NCBI RefSeq assembly: GCF_020982545.1
Contig: NZ_JAJKLK010000030.1
Location: 248,001 to 312,000 of the forward strand
Source: Streptomyces sp. MNU76
GTDB lineage: Bacteria > Actinomycetota > Actinomycetes > Streptomycetales > Streptomycetaceae
Reading direction: 5' to 3'
Length of the DNA stretch: 64,000 nt
Below are positions 24,502 to 34,166 of the stretch, in pieces. A model generated the notes under the pieces. The model worked only from the letters and a program-made list of their open reading frames with translations, searched no databases and had not been told where the DNA came from. The stretch's first letter is position 1. Every line of letters starts with the position of its first letter. The position numbers and the translations under genes are program-made.

Positions 24502-24639
24502 GGTCAGGCACGGGCGGGCATCGCCGCCCTGAAGGCCCTGGCCGCCAGCGTGGAACGGATCGAACTGGCGGGAGAGCCACTCCACTCCCTCAACAACATC
24601 ACCCGGGGCTTCCACAGCCTGCTCGTCCGCGTCAGCTGA
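24502..24639 (+). pseudogene. Cytochrome P450 C-terminal fragment
   Basis: Plus-strand frame ARAGIAALKALAASVERIEL then AGEPLHSLNNITRGFHSLLV RVS and TGA. This is the typical last 45 residues of an actinobacterial P450 (after the heme loop). The heme Cys region and everything upstream are absent, replaced by transposase sequence. It is a relic of a gene destroyed by the insertions. Confidence 0.55.
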
Positions 24640-24920
24640 GTCGCTTGCCGCCGACAGTCGCTGGTCGGACCCACACCGGTCGCGGGCGGTGCCGAAGGGA
24701 CAGGAGAAGGGGAAACTGATAAAGCGGGTGCGTACGAAGGGCCATAGAAGCCACGTTTTGCGCGCGTCCCGGACGACTTGCTGTCCAGGACGCGCGCAGA
24801 GCAGATGTCGGCCCACAAGCGCGGTTCAGGGGCGCACCTGACCGGCACGGGTCCGCGAGGCCACGGTGTCAGCTCAACTTCGGCCGCGCTACCGCGGTAT
24901 GGGTGTGTGCTGGCGAGGTG

Positions 24921-25415
24921 TCAGCCGTGGTAGTTGATGTAGCCGTTGCCGTCCGCGTCGTTGGCGCGCTTGGTGTAGGAGTGGACGTCGGCGCGGGTGC
25001 CGGAGGGCTTGATCAGGTAGATGGTGTCCTTGTCGTTGTTCCAGAGGAAGTTGCAGTTCTGGCGGTAGACGACGTTGTTGGCGTCGGAGTCGGTGCCCTT
25101 GCCGCCGCGCAGTTTCACGTAGTCGCCGGGCTCGAGCTTGTGGCTGGCGGGGAAGGTGAATGGGGTGCCTGCGGCGTCCTTGACGACGTAGCCCTTGAGG
25201 TTGACGGTCGCGGTGCGCGAGTAGTTCTTGATCGTCAGGTATTCGTTCTTGGTGTTGCCGCCGGAGCACCGGTTGGAGTCGGTGCCCGGGGCGTCGTACT
25301 GGACGCCTCTGACCTTCAGCGCGGACGAGTACTCGGCGGCCTGGGCCGGGCCGGTCGTGACGGCGGCGATCGTGGCCGCTGTGGCTACTGCGGTCAGTGC
25401 GTGACGGATACGCAT
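24921..25415 (-). CDS. Secreted lamin-tail-domain protein
   Basis: 164 residues. A clear signal peptide (MRIRHALTAVATAATIAAVT, cleavage after AQA near residue 27) is followed by a lamin-tail (LTD) Ig-like domain: NEYLTIKNYSRTATVNLKGY, VVKDAAGTPFTFPASHKLEP and GDYVKLRGGKGTDSDANN. Two Cys (about 50 and 121) could form a disulphide. LTD domains in bacterial secreted proteins are thought to be adhesive or to accompany nucleases; the function of single-domain forms is unknown. GAGGGGGGA precedes the ATG. No operon partner. Confidence 0.8.
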   Translation of the reverse strand: MRIRHALTAVATAATIAAVTTGPAQAAEYSSALKVRGVQYDAPGTDSNRCSGGNTKNEYLTIKNYSRTATVNLKGYVVKDAAGTPFTFPASHKLEPGDYVKLRGGKGTDSDANNVVYRQNCNFLWNNDKDTIYLIKPSGTRADVHSYTKRANDADGNGYINYHG

Positions 25416-25668
25416 GAGGAAATCCCCCCTCAGTGGTGCGAATGGAGCGTCCGGAGCATACCGAATGTGATCAATACATTTGCGTGATGTGTGCAAACCG
25501 GGAGACGCGGGCTTCGGATGGCTGAACGTGGGGGCGGGCCGCTCCCGGTCGAGGTGGAGGTGGAGGACCGAGTGTCGGCGCTCTACGCGCTGGTCACCGA
25601 ACGGTCTGGAAACTCTCAGCGGCGGGCCTCGTTGGAGCACCGAGCGCGGATCCACGGAAGAGGGGCCG

Positions 25669-26289
25669 ATGAAGGGCGGAGAGCAGGTTCTCGCTGTACT
25701 CGAGGAGCTGGAGGAACGGGCGCGTGCGGCGGTCCATGGCTGGGTCGTGGACGCATATGTGCTGCCGATGAAGCAGAGGGTGAGGACGCTGGCGGACCGA
25801 GGGCTGGTGGAGATCGCCAGCAGAGAGGACCGGGCAGAGCTGTCGGCGTGGGAGGGCACCCTCGTGCTGTGGGCGGCCCGGGTTGCCCCGGCCGGCCACG
25901 ACCTCCTGCTCTATGCCCGCTCCCGCCCCTGCCCCGAGACTGCTCCGGAAGGGCCGGGCCCGGAACAGAGGCTGGTGGAGTTGAGGCCGTCGCAGATGGC
26001 GGCACTGCGCCTGTTCGTCAGCCTTTCCGGCCAGTTACGGGTGCCGCTGGCCGAGGGACTGAAGGAGCAGGTGCGTACAGCCCGGTGTGATCACGGGGCG
26101 AGGCGGTGGTTGCTGCATCTGACACAGGAGCAGATGGAGTTGGTGGCGTATGGGTTCTGGCTGCACCGGATGACCGGATCGGCGGTGGAGGCCAACCACT
26201 TCAGTCGCGACTACGGGATTACTCACCGCCCAGCCCCGCGTCCGGCGCCTCGGCCCCCGTCTGCAGCTCAACGCCCGCCGATTGGGTAG
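25669..26289 (+). CDS. Conserved hypothetical protein (DUF6417-like)
   Basis: 206 residues, mostly helical and charged. The C-terminal half contains VELRPSQMAALRLFVSLSGQ, RTARCDHGARRWLLHLTQEQ and ELVAYGFWLHRMTGSAVEAN, with a Pro-rich tail. This resembles Streptomyces proteins I associate with DUF6417, from memory and not confirmed. The ATG follows GGAAGAGGGGCCG. No catalytic motif is visible. It converges with the regulator-like gene on the other strand. Confidence 0.5.
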   Translation: MKGGEQVLAVLEELEERARAAVHGWVVDAYVLPMKQRVRTLADRGLVEIASREDRAELSAWEGTLVLWAARVAPAGHDLLLYARSRPCPETAPEGPGPEQRLVELRPSQMAALRLFVSLSGQLRVPLAEGLKEQVRTARCDHGARRWLLHLTQEQMELVAYGFWLHRMTGSAVEANHFSRDYGITHRPAPRPAPRPPSAAQRPPIG

Positions 26290-26358
26290 CCAGGGCCAGT
26301 AGCGGGCGCGGTGGGGTCGCCGAGGCAGATCGCCAGCGGCAGGGGAATGCCGCGTCGG

Positions 26359-27012
26359 TCAGTTCGTCTCGGGCTGAACGGCGGACGGGGTCGTTGCGGG
26401 TGTGGTCGGTTCCGGGTTGTTGGTGGTGTAGTAGACGGAGTTGCCCTGCTTGGTGCGTTGGGCGTGGCTCTTGGCGACAAGTCCTTCGACTGTGGTGCGT
26501 ACGACGGTGGTCTTGATGGCGCGGTCGGGGTGGGCCTGGCCGAGTGCGATGGCGATTTCCGCTGCGGAGCGGGGTTCGCTCTGATCGGCGATGTGGCGGC
26601 GGATCAGCTCGACGAGGGTGGGCTGGGCCGCCTTCGCTGCCGTCGTCCTGGCTGTGGCCTCGGGCTTCTTGGTGGCCGGTTTCTTGACCGCCTTGCCGCC
26701 TTGCGCGGCGGCAGTCTTCTTCGCCCGTACCCGCTTTCCCGCACCGGGCTGCGCGGTGGTCTTCTGCCGCGGTACCGAGGGCGTTGCCGCGGCTTCGGGG
26801 GCAGGCTGCGCGGCGGTGTCTGTGGAGTCAAGTGCCTTTTGCATGCTCGTCAGCACGGTGTGGTCATGTTGCAGGGCGCGCAGTTGTCCCTGCAGCGCGT
26901 CGATTTCCGCGCCGATGCGGTCCTGCTCCTTGGCATTGCGCTCAAGGTCGCCCGCTACCTGGGCCGTGTATTGCGATGTCAGTTCGGTAGTGGCGGTCTG
27001 GGTGTCAGGCAT
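26359..27012 (-). CDS. Coiled-coil, basic-linker, winged-helix DNA-binding-like protein
   Basis: 217 residues in three parts: a coiled coil (about 10-60; ERNAKEQDRIGAEIDALQGQ), a Lys/Ala/Pro-rich histone-like linker (about 75-130; KRVRAKKTAAAQGGKAVKK) and a C-terminal winged-helix-like domain (about 130-195; TLVELIRRHIADQSEPRSAA then EIAIALGQAHPDRAIKTTVV). The ATG at 27012 follows GGAAAGG. It is probably a nucleoid-associated or regulatory protein. Such proteins recur in Streptomyces accessory regions; no named family is claimed. Confidence 0.55.
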   Translation of the reverse strand: MPDTQTATTELTSQYTAQVAGDLERNAKEQDRIGAEIDALQGQLRALQHDHTVLTSMQKALDSTDTAAQPAPEAAATPSVPRQKTTAQPGAGKRVRAKKTAAAQGGKAVKKPATKKPEATARTTAAKAAQPTLVELIRRHIADQSEPRSAAEIAIALGQAHPDRAIKTTVVRTTVEGLVAKSHAQRTKQGNSVYYTTNNPEPTTPATTPSAVQPETN

Positions 27013-27228
27013 GATGCTGGCCTTTCCTCGGGGCGCGGTGGCGGGGCTGAAGCAACCCCCGGAGCGGGCGCCTGGGCTGGGAGGTGATTCCGCCGGGCTT
27101 GATTGAGTCATGGGCGGCCGCACCTGATGCGGTCTGTCCCCGTGTAGCGATAGTACGGGCGGGCGGAGCCGGTTGTTCCGCTCGTGCGATGTCCTGCGCT
27201 CAGCCGTCCTGTCATCCATACACCGCAG

Positions 27229-28260
27229 TCAGTGCCGTGGAGGCTCGCTGGCCCGTGCTGTGGCGTGCTGCTGAGGCAGGTGCCAGAAGACCTCGTCAGT
27301 GTTGCGGTCATGGTGCCAAATGGCCAGTGTGCGTGTTGCCGTCAGGCGGTCGAGGAGTTCGGCGGCCTGGTGGGGTGAGTGTCCGCACAGGCGGGCGAGC
27401 ACAGTCATGTCGGTATTGCCGGCGCCCCCCGAGGTGTGCGAGGCAAGGGTCAGTGCGGTCAGCTGCAAAGCTGCAGGCGTGCCGGTCGGCGGTGCCAGGG
27501 GGGTGGGGCGCAGGGCCCAGTGTGCGGCGCGGGCCCGGGCTCGGCTGCCCGGTTGCTGGGAGAGGACTGCAACATCCAGCAGCTGCGCCTGCGTACGCGG
27601 ATATGTGCCGGCTGTGCGGCGTAGCCAGCGTGTGTGTTCCAGCTCCTCCCACAGCTCGCTGCGGCCGTGCAGCCGCATGCCGCGCAGCAGGCCACCGGGC
27701 AGCTGGACGCATCCGTGGGTGTCGGAGCGCAGGGCGCATTGCAGGGCGAGCAGGCGGGCGCCGGGGGAGGTGAACTGGGGGAGTGCCGCTGCCAGATAGG
27801 TGAGCATCTCCCGCACGCGGGTGCGTTCGGCCGGGCCGCCCGGCGGCTCGGGCCGGCATGGAGAGCGTCCGGGAGGGTGCGGGGTGAGGAGGGTGGCGGG
27901 GACAACGGCCGTGTGACTGGTGGCGGCCGCGCAGGCGGCGCAGGCGTCGGCGAGACGCCAGGTGCGGCCGCTGCGGTCACGGGTGAGGGCGAGGAGCACC
28001 GGTCCTGCACAGCCGCGGTGGCGGGGATGCCACTGGCAGCCGCGTGCTCTGCACTGGCAGGTACGCAGATGCCCCGGCAGAGCGTCGGTGCGGGCGTGGC
28101 GGGCCAGATGGGTCAGGGCCGCGGACCGTGCGGAGGCGGCCTGCACGGGGTGGCCGTGCAGCGTGCAGTGAGGACAGGCCAAAGCTGGTCCGCCTGGCTG
28201 CGGGCGCAGCTCCACCGTCCAGATGCGCTGCACCGTGGCGTGCGTGTTGGCAACGCGCAT
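27229..28260 (-). CDS. Cys/His-rich hypothetical protein
   Basis: 343 residues. The N-terminal half has several Cys/His clusters that could bind zinc: ACPHCTLHGH, CQCRARGCQWHPRHRGCAGP and DACAACAA. The C-terminal half is helical, with a region resembling a winged helix (TVLARLCGHSPHQAAELLDR). The ATG at 28260 follows GGAGGGGAGGG. It is divergent from the small XRE regulator at 28452 with under 200 bases between, a layout that suggests shared regulation. Function unknown. Confidence 0.5.
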   Translation of the reverse strand: MRVANTHATVQRIWTVELRPQPGGPALACPHCTLHGHPVQAASARSAALTHLARHARTDALPGHLRTCQCRARGCQWHPRHRGCAGPVLLALTRDRSGRTWRLADACAACAAATSHTAVVPATLLTPHPPGRSPCRPEPPGGPAERTRVREMLTYLAAALPQFTSPGARLLALQCALRSDTHGCVQLPGGLLRGMRLHGRSELWEELEHTRWLRRTAGTYPRTQAQLLDVAVLSQQPGSRARARAAHWALRPTPLAPPTGTPAALQLTALTLASHTSGGAGNTDMTVLARLCGHSPHQAAELLDRLTATRTLAIWHHDRNTDEVFWHLPQQHATARASEPPRH

Positions 28261-28451
28261 CGGCCCGTTGCCCTCCCCTCCGAATCCGTGCTGTCCAGGT
28301 GCCGTGCCCTCCCAGTGCAAGAGCGGGAGTCGGCCGCACCGTAGTGCAGATCCCTGCCCTCCCGCAGTGTCGAGCCGCCCGTCGTCCGCCTGCCTCGATA
28401 GTGCAGAAATCCGCACTGACAGGGCAGGGGTCTGCACCGTCGGATGGTGGA

Positions 28452-28715
28452 GTGACGATCTTGCCGCCGGAACCCGACCTCACAGCGCTGCGCGTGACGC
28501 TGGCGCGACTGAGGGACACGCGCGGCTGGACCTTCGACGAACTCGCCGCCCGCAGCGGCCTGGCCCGGCGCACCCTCATCGACCTCGAACACGGCCGCAC
28601 CACCGGCAGCGTCACCACCTGGCACGCCCTCGCCCACGCCTTCGACGTCCCCATCGACCACCTGCTGGGCCTCATCTGCGACAACCACACCCCACCCGGC
28701 ACCCCGGACTCCTGA
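28452..28715 (+). CDS. Small XRE-family (Cro/CI-type) regulator
   Basis: 87 residues, one helix-turn-helix domain: LRVTLARLRDTRGWTFDELA, ARSGLARRTLIDLEHGRTTG and LAHAFDVPIDHLLGL. Typical HTH_3 spacing. The GTG is placed where GGATGGTGGA precedes it; a longer open frame upstream lies over the divergent gene and is ignored. It probably controls its own promoter and the divergent Cys-rich gene. Confidence 0.75.
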   Translation: MTILPPEPDLTALRVTLARLRDTRGWTFDELAARSGLARRTLIDLEHGRTTGSVTTWHALAHAFDVPIDHLLGLICDNHTPPGTPDS

Positions 28716-28884
28716 CCGCACTGCCCCCGCTCGCCCACTGGTTTGCGATTCACCCGAACCGGCGAGCGCGCATCGAACCTGCGCACGCCGAGTGGAATAC
28801 GCGTTCGATGCCACTGGGCCGCCCGGGGGACACGGCCCTGTCCATCCCCACCATCGCCGGGTGTCGCCTGACACGGTCCCCGCC

Positions 28885-29740
28885 ATGCACCCCAACACCC
28901 TCTCCACCGGCCGCCACTGGGACGGCAGCCCCCGCACCACATCGACGCGCCGTCCGCTGCGCGTGGCCGCTACCAGCCCCAGCCGCCTGCTGCACGCCGG
29001 TCAGAGCGGCCGCTGCCGCCGATGCGGCAACCGCATCGACTTCTACCAGCGCACCGACCAGCGGCCCATCGCCCTGCACCCCGCCGAACTGACTGCCGCC
29101 GACGTCCCCGAATCCTGCCGCTGGCACCTGAGCAGCGGCATCGCCCACCCGCACGGCGACGGCAGCACCTGGTGCCGCGTCCCGCACGCCATGCTCTGCC
29201 CGGACCGCACCCCCACCACCCGGACCGGCCCGCGCCTTGACGCGGTACGCCGTCAACTCGCCATCCGCACCCGCTGCCTCATCGACACCGGCGTCTTCAC
29301 CCCTGCCCCGCCCGCCGCCTGCGAGCCACCCGCCGACAGCGACCGCCCGCCCGGTCCGTCGTGCAACTCCTCCTGGGCCGCTACCTCGCCGAGACCCCAT
29401 CGAGGCATCCGGTGTGTAGCCCAGACCCGACACCGCCACCGCTGCCCCAGCCCGTCCTCGACCCCAACACCCCCAAGGCCTATGGACGCTGCTCCCCGCA
29501 AGCCCACAACGCGGCCAACTCACCCTGCCCGCCACACTCATGGCCGTCTACGACCTCAGCCGCCTGCCGTACACCGAGCAGATGCGCTGGCGCACCCAGC
29601 GCTGCCCCGACCACGCCACCAATCCAGGCGCCGCCGACCTCGCCCTGACCGGATGGCAGGTCTTCGACCCCCTCCTCCACGCGGCACACATCCACACCCG
29701 CCTGCCCCACACAGCGCCCGGCCACCACGGGAAGGCATGA
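28885..29740 (+). pseudogene. DUF6083-family protein with several frameshifts
   Basis: The first 150 codons are clean: a zinc-ribbon-like start (GQSGRCRRCGNRIDFYQRTD), LHPAELTAADVPESCRWHLS, then SGIAHPHGDGSTWCRVPHAM. After about 29350 the expected continuation alternates between frames: QLLLGRYLAE, then IRCVAQTRHRHRC, then VLDPNTPKAYGR, and finally PATLMAVYDLSRLPYTEQMR in the frame that ends at 29740. At least three single-base changes are needed. The final stop overlaps the next ATG (ATGA), showing that the original gene was coupled to it. Confidence 0.6.
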
Positions 29741-30213
29741 CGATGCCGCACCACGCCCTGGACATCACCCTGACCCGGCCCCTCACCCCAGCCGAACTCC
29801 ACCAGGCCACCCGCACAACGCCGCTCGCAGCCAACCACGACACCACCCACCTCATGGCCCTGGTATCCGCCAAAACCCCAGGCAAGGCCCTCAACCGACT
29901 GCGCCACCAGACCGGCAAACTGCTCCCCATCGACGTGATCACCACCCACTACCCCAACGCGCACGGCAAGATCCTCCTCAACCTCGCCTTCCCACCCGCC
30001 ACACACGCTGGCCTCCAGGCCGCCGCCAACAGCGCGGGACAACCACTCCGCCTCTTCCTCCAGATGGCCCTCCACCGGGCCCTCGCCCAACACGCCGACG
30101 ATGAAGCCGAGCGCCTCGACCGCGCAGTCCAGAACCTGCTCGCCCACACCACCGCACCCCACCTCCTCGCCGCCGTCGGCCACGCCCTCACCCGCACCCC
30201 GGAGCCACGCCGT
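29737..30213 (+). CDS. Hypothetical protein between DUF6083 and helicase genes
   Basis: Starts with the ATG overlapping the upstream stop and reads HALDITLTRPLTPAELHQAT, GKILLNLAFPPATHAGLQAA and LRLFLQMALHRALAQHADDE. The last part resembles a short helical domain like those of ribbon-helix-helix or HicB-type proteins, without certainty. No stop occurs in this frame before the helicase, so the true C-terminus is unclear; the end given is where the helicase starts. Coupled layout suggests one operon. Confidence 0.45.
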
Positions 30214-31710
30214 GCTGACCCCCACCGACGAACAGCAAGCCGCAGCCGACGCCTTCCACGCAGGCGACCACCTGGCCCTGCAAGCCGGCGCGGGCACCGG
30301 CAAAACCACCACCCTGGCCCAGCTCGCCCACGCCACCCGGCGCCGCGGCCGCTACCTCGCCTACAACCGGGCCATCGCCCAGGACGCGCGCACCCGCTTC
30401 CCGCCCACCGTCACCTGCAAGACCGCCCACGCCCTCGCCTATGCTGCCGTCGGCCACCGCTACACCCGCCGCCTGAACGCCCCCGCCGCCCCGCCTGGCA
30501 GACCGGACAAGCCCTCGGCATCACCAAAGCCATCCGGATCGGCGAACGCGACCTGTCACAACGAACACTCTCCAACGCCGCCCTGCGTACGGTGGCCCGC
30601 TTCTGCCACACCGCCGACCCCGCCATCACCCGCCACCACGTCCCCCACCTGCGCGGCCTGGACGACCGCGACCTGCATGCCCAACTCGCCGCCCACATCG
30701 TCCCCTTCGCCCGCAAAGCCTGGACCGACCTCCAGCACCCCGACGACGGCGCGGTCCGCTTCGACCACGACCACTACCTCAAAATCTGGGCCCTCACGAA
30801 CCCGAAAATCGACACCGACTTCCTCCTCCTCGACGAGGCCCAGGACACCAACCCCGTCGTCGAACAGATCTTCCTTAACCAGCGCGACCACGCCCAGCTG
30901 GTCATGGTCGGCGACTCCGCCCAGGCCATCTACGACTGGCGCGGCGCCAAAGACGTCATGACCGAATTCGACGGCACCCAGCTCGCCCTGTCCCAGTCCT
31001 TCCGCTTCGGCCCCCGGCTCGCCGACGAGGCCAACCGGTGGTTGGCCATCGCCGACGCCCCGATCCGACTCACCGGCACCGAGACCGTGCCCACCGAAAT
31101 CGGTCCCCTCACCCGTCCCGACGCGGTGCTGTGCCGCACCAACGTCGGCGCCATCGCCCAGGTCATGGACCTGCTGACCGCCGAACACCGCGTGGCCCTG
31201 GTCGGGGGAGGAGACAGCCTGCGCGCCCTGGCCCTGGCCGCCCACGACCTGAAGGACGGTCGCCGCACCACCCATCCCGAACTGGTCCTGTTCCCCTCCT
31301 GGGGACAACTGCAGGACTACGCCGCCCACGACCCGGCCGGACGCGATCTGCAGCCACTCGTCGACCTCGTCGACACCCACGGCACCGACGCCATCCTCTC
31401 CGCCGTCGCTCAACTCGTTCCCGAGCAGCAGGCCGAGGTCACCGTCTCCACCGCCCACAAGGCCAAGGGCCGTGAATGGCCCCGTGTGAGAATCGCCGAC
31501 GACTTCACCCCACCCAAGGACAGCAACCAACTGGACGACACCGGCCGCGCGGTCCCCGGACCGATCGACGACGGCGAAGCCCGCCTCGCTTACGTCGCCG
31601 TCACCCGCACCCGCCACTGCCTCGACATCGGAGGCCTGTCCTGGATCGAGGACCGCCCTGCCGTATTCCTGTCACCACCATCACCGCGGGCGGGGGACAA
31701 GGACGCGTAG
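30212..31710 (+). pseudogene. UvrD/Rep-type superfamily 1 helicase with one frameshift
   Basis: All helicase motifs are present: Walker A LQAGAGTGKTTTLAQLA, motif II LLLDEAQDTNPVVEQ, motif III VMVGDSAQAIYDWRGAKD, motif IV LSQSFRFG, motif V TVSTAHKAKGREW and motif VI YVAVTRTRHCLDIGG. The first 90 codons (from GTG 30212) and the rest lie in different frames. The join is at AACGCCCCCGCC near 30478-30490, where one extra C would restore a continuous protein of about 500 residues. It is either a true mutation or a homopolymer read error. The enzyme would be an ATP-driven 3'-5' DNA helicase. Confidence 0.75.
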
Positions 31711-31932
31711 GCCTCACTCCGCCGGCGAGGCCGAATACCCAGGCTCTGTGCAGACCACTTGTCGCGTGGCCCAGACCGCCTCCACCGGATCACGGGTCAT
31801 GCCGCGACGGCACCGGGGCGTCCCGTCCTCCCGTCGCAGGCCCTTCGCGCTGCGGGTTCTTTAGCCAAGGCCACCTACGCGTAGTGGGCGTGAAGGGAAT
31901 CACGCGCGGCGCTGAGTGCCGTCAGAGGGGCG
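31711..31932. other. 222-base stretch, nothing recognised
   Basis: No gene, repeat or strong dyad is seen between the helicase stop and the deoxyribosyltransferase-like fragment. Confidence 0.4.
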
Positions 31933-32256
31933 GTGCTCCAGATGGACGCGATCGGCTCCCCGGCCGTCGTCCTCAACCCGCGCCGCGATGATTTCCCGGC
32001 CTGCCATGTGGAAGCGGCACGGGAGCAGACCGCCTGGGAATACGAGCACCTCCGCATCGCGGACGTAATCCTCTTCTGGTTCTGTGCCGAAGCCGTCCAG
32101 CCCATCGCCCTGTACGAACTGGAAGCACAAGCTGCTCGCGGCACCCGCCTCGCGGTTGGCAGGGACCGGTCCCGGGACTCTGTCGGTTTGTGTCCTGAAC
32201 ACGAAGTGGAGCTGCATGTAGGAGAGCTTCGCGAAGTGATGCTGTGTGGAAGATGA
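31933..32256 (+). pseudogene. Nucleoside 2-deoxyribosyltransferase-like fragment
   Basis: 107 codons. The core GSPAVVLNPRRDDFPA, EQTAWEYEHLRIADVILFWF and AEAVQPIALYELEAQAARG match the nucleoside deoxyribosyltransferase-2 type family, with the catalytic-type Glu in YELE. The family's N-terminal strand is missing (the frame is closed at 31891), and after RLAVG the sequence no longer fits. The group II intron begins about 80 bases downstream. It is probably a truncated gene. Confidence 0.5.
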
Positions 32257-32337
32257 AGGTGCTTGGCCCTTCGGAGTCGCCCTGCGGGGGGAGGCTTCAA
32301 ACCGCCTCATGCTGCATTGGCTGAAGACCGTTGTGGT

Positions 32338-34119
32338 GAACGATGAGGAAAAGGCGTCGTAAGAGGCGTCAGGTGGGGATCGGGAAGACGAACGCGAGTG
32401 AATCGTCGCTGAAGTGTCGAAAGAGTTGAGACGACATCAAAACCGGGGTTTACCGACAACTTCGGGAAGAGCCTGGCGGGTGCCCGCCTATTGGCCAGGT
32501 GGTGTCCGGCATGCAGACGACGTGAGCCCGATCTGCCGCTTCCGCATGGAACAGGAGAAGGCGTGCCCCGATACTGTCCGCCCTGGTAGGGGCGGGTAAC
32601 AGGGAGTGTCCTCGGCGGTGGAAGCCGTGAGGGATCGAGTACCGGCGCGGGGCGCGCTGGCGGACCGGCCCGTAGTAGTGACGAAGCCCCTGTAATGGGG
32701 GTGGAGCGAAGGGGCCGGGCTATTCGTGACGTTGTGTATCTGGACAACCGGACGTTCTCCGGGAGGAACTTGATGGACACGTTGAAGTTACCGGCCAAGC
32801 CGTTCGATATCTCGAAGCGGGAGGTCTGGGAGGCATACGAGGGAGTGAAGGCGAACAAAGGCGCGCCGGGCGTGGACGGAAAATCCATCGACGAGTTCGA
32901 GAAGGATCTGAAGGGCAATCTGTACAAGATCTGGAATCGAATGTCGTCGGGGACGTACTTTCCGCCGCCGGTGCGTGCGGTCGAGATCCCCAAGTCCTCG
33001 CCGGGAGGCGGGACGAGGATCCTGGGCGTGCCCACGGTGGCCGACCGGATCGCCCAGACCGTGGTGGCCAGGCACCTCACGAACCGGGCCGAGCCCGCGT
33101 TCCATGAGGACTCCTATGGCTACCGCCCTGGGCGGTCGGCTCTGGACGCGGTGGAGCTCTGCCGGGAACGCTGCTGGAAGAAGGACTGGGTGATCGAGCT
33201 CGACATCCAGAAGTTCTTCGACAGCGTCCGGTGGGACCTCGTTGTCAAGGCCGTGGAAGCGCACACCGACGCCGTTTGGGTGATTTTGTATGTCAAGCGG
33301 TGGCTGCAGGCCCCGCTGAAACTGCCCGACGGCACCTTGCAACAGCGGGACCGTGGAACCCCACAGGGCTCAGCGGTCTCGCCCGTGCTCGCAAACCTGT
33401 TCATGCACTACGCGTTCGACCTCTGGCTGGACCGGGAGTTCCCCACCGTCAGTTTCGAACGCTACGCGGACGATGCAGTCATCCACTGCGTCTCCGAGCG
33501 GCAGGCCGGCCAGGTGCTGGCCGCGCTCACGAACAGGATGGAAGAAGTCGGGCTGCTGCTGCACCCCGACAAGACCAGGATTGTGTATTGCCAGGACTGG
33601 AAGCGCCGCGGCTCTTACGGGCACACGGAGTTCACCTTCCTCGGTTACACGTTCCGAGCAAGGAAGTCGCAGGACAAGAACGGCAGGCTCCGCCGGTCGT
33701 TCCTCCCCGCGATCAGCAAGGACGCCCAGAAGAGGATCGGTGCGGAAATCCGCAACTGGCGGCTCCACATCGGGTCCGACCTCTCCTTCGTGGACCTCGC
33801 CCGACGGATCAATCCGATCGTGCGGGGCTGGATGCAGTATTACGGCCGGTTCTACCGATCGGCCCTGTACCCCCTCCTGGAGCGCATCAACGCCTACCTG
33901 GTGCGCTGGATCCGCAAGAAATACGAACGGTTCGCGGCCCTGCGCAAGGCCATCCGAAGGATGCAGATGATTGCCAAGTGGTATCCCGGCATGTTCGCGC
34001 ACTGGAGATGGATCAGCACAGCGGCCTCGGCCTGGTGATCAGAATGGTACGAGCCGTGTGATCGGAGACGATCAAGCACGGTTCTGTGAGGGCCGGGAGG
34101 TGAGACTCCTCCCGGCTAC
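32338..34119 (+). mobile_element. Group II intron (ribozyme with encoded reverse transcriptase)
   Basis: Domain V is unmistakable at 34051-34084: 34 bases beginning GAGCCGTGTG and ending GCACGGTTC, with the GAGA-type tetraloop region. A domain VI hairpin follows (GGCCGGGAGG...CCTCCCGGC), so the 3' end is near 34119. The 5' end is placed near GTGAACGATGAGG at 32338, by analogy to GUGYG-type starts, and is uncertain. The 430 bases upstream of the protein gene are structured (for example GCCTGGCGGGTGCCCGCC) and represent domains I-III. Confidence 0.75.
32773..34038 (+). CDS. ltrA: Group II intron reverse transcriptase/maturase
   Basis: 421 residues. RT domain (about 30-290) with RPGRSALDAVELCRERCW, VIELDIQKFFDSVRWD, GTPQGSAVSPVLANLFM and catalytic ERYADDAVIHC. 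Maturase X domain (about 300-400) with LARRINPIVRGWMQYYG. There is no HNH endonuclease domain, so integration would use nicks or replication forks. The ATG at 32773 follows GGGAGGAACTTG; the frame is open back to 32695. It splices its host intron and copies it into DNA. It appears intact. Confidence 0.9.
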   Translation: MDTLKLPAKPFDISKREVWEAYEGVKANKGAPGVDGKSIDEFEKDLKGNLYKIWNRMSSGTYFPPPVRAVEIPKSSPGGGTRILGVPTVADRIAQTVVARHLTNRAEPAFHEDSYGYRPGRSALDAVELCRERCWKKDWVIELDIQKFFDSVRWDLVVKAVEAHTDAVWVILYVKRWLQAPLKLPDGTLQQRDRGTPQGSAVSPVLANLFMHYAFDLWLDREFPTVSFERYADDAVIHCVSERQAGQVLAALTNRMEEVGLLLHPDKTRIVYCQDWKRRGSYGHTEFTFLGYTFRARKSQDKNGRLRRSFLPAISKDAQKRIGAEIRNWRLHIGSDLSFVDLARRINPIVRGWMQYYGRFYRSALYPLLERINAYLVRWIRKKYERFAALRKAIRRMQMIAKWYPGMFAHWRWISTAASAW

Positions 34120-34166
34120 TCGGCGAGTGCTCTCGAAGGCGTCATGCCGGGCGGCGTGTGGGGGCA

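Noticed and set aside
28792..31710. A single 972-codon open frame across the helicase region
   Set aside because: It joins the DUF6083 start, frame shadows rich in Arg/Pro/His and the helicase C-terminus. Real motifs switch frames inside it, so it is not one gene.
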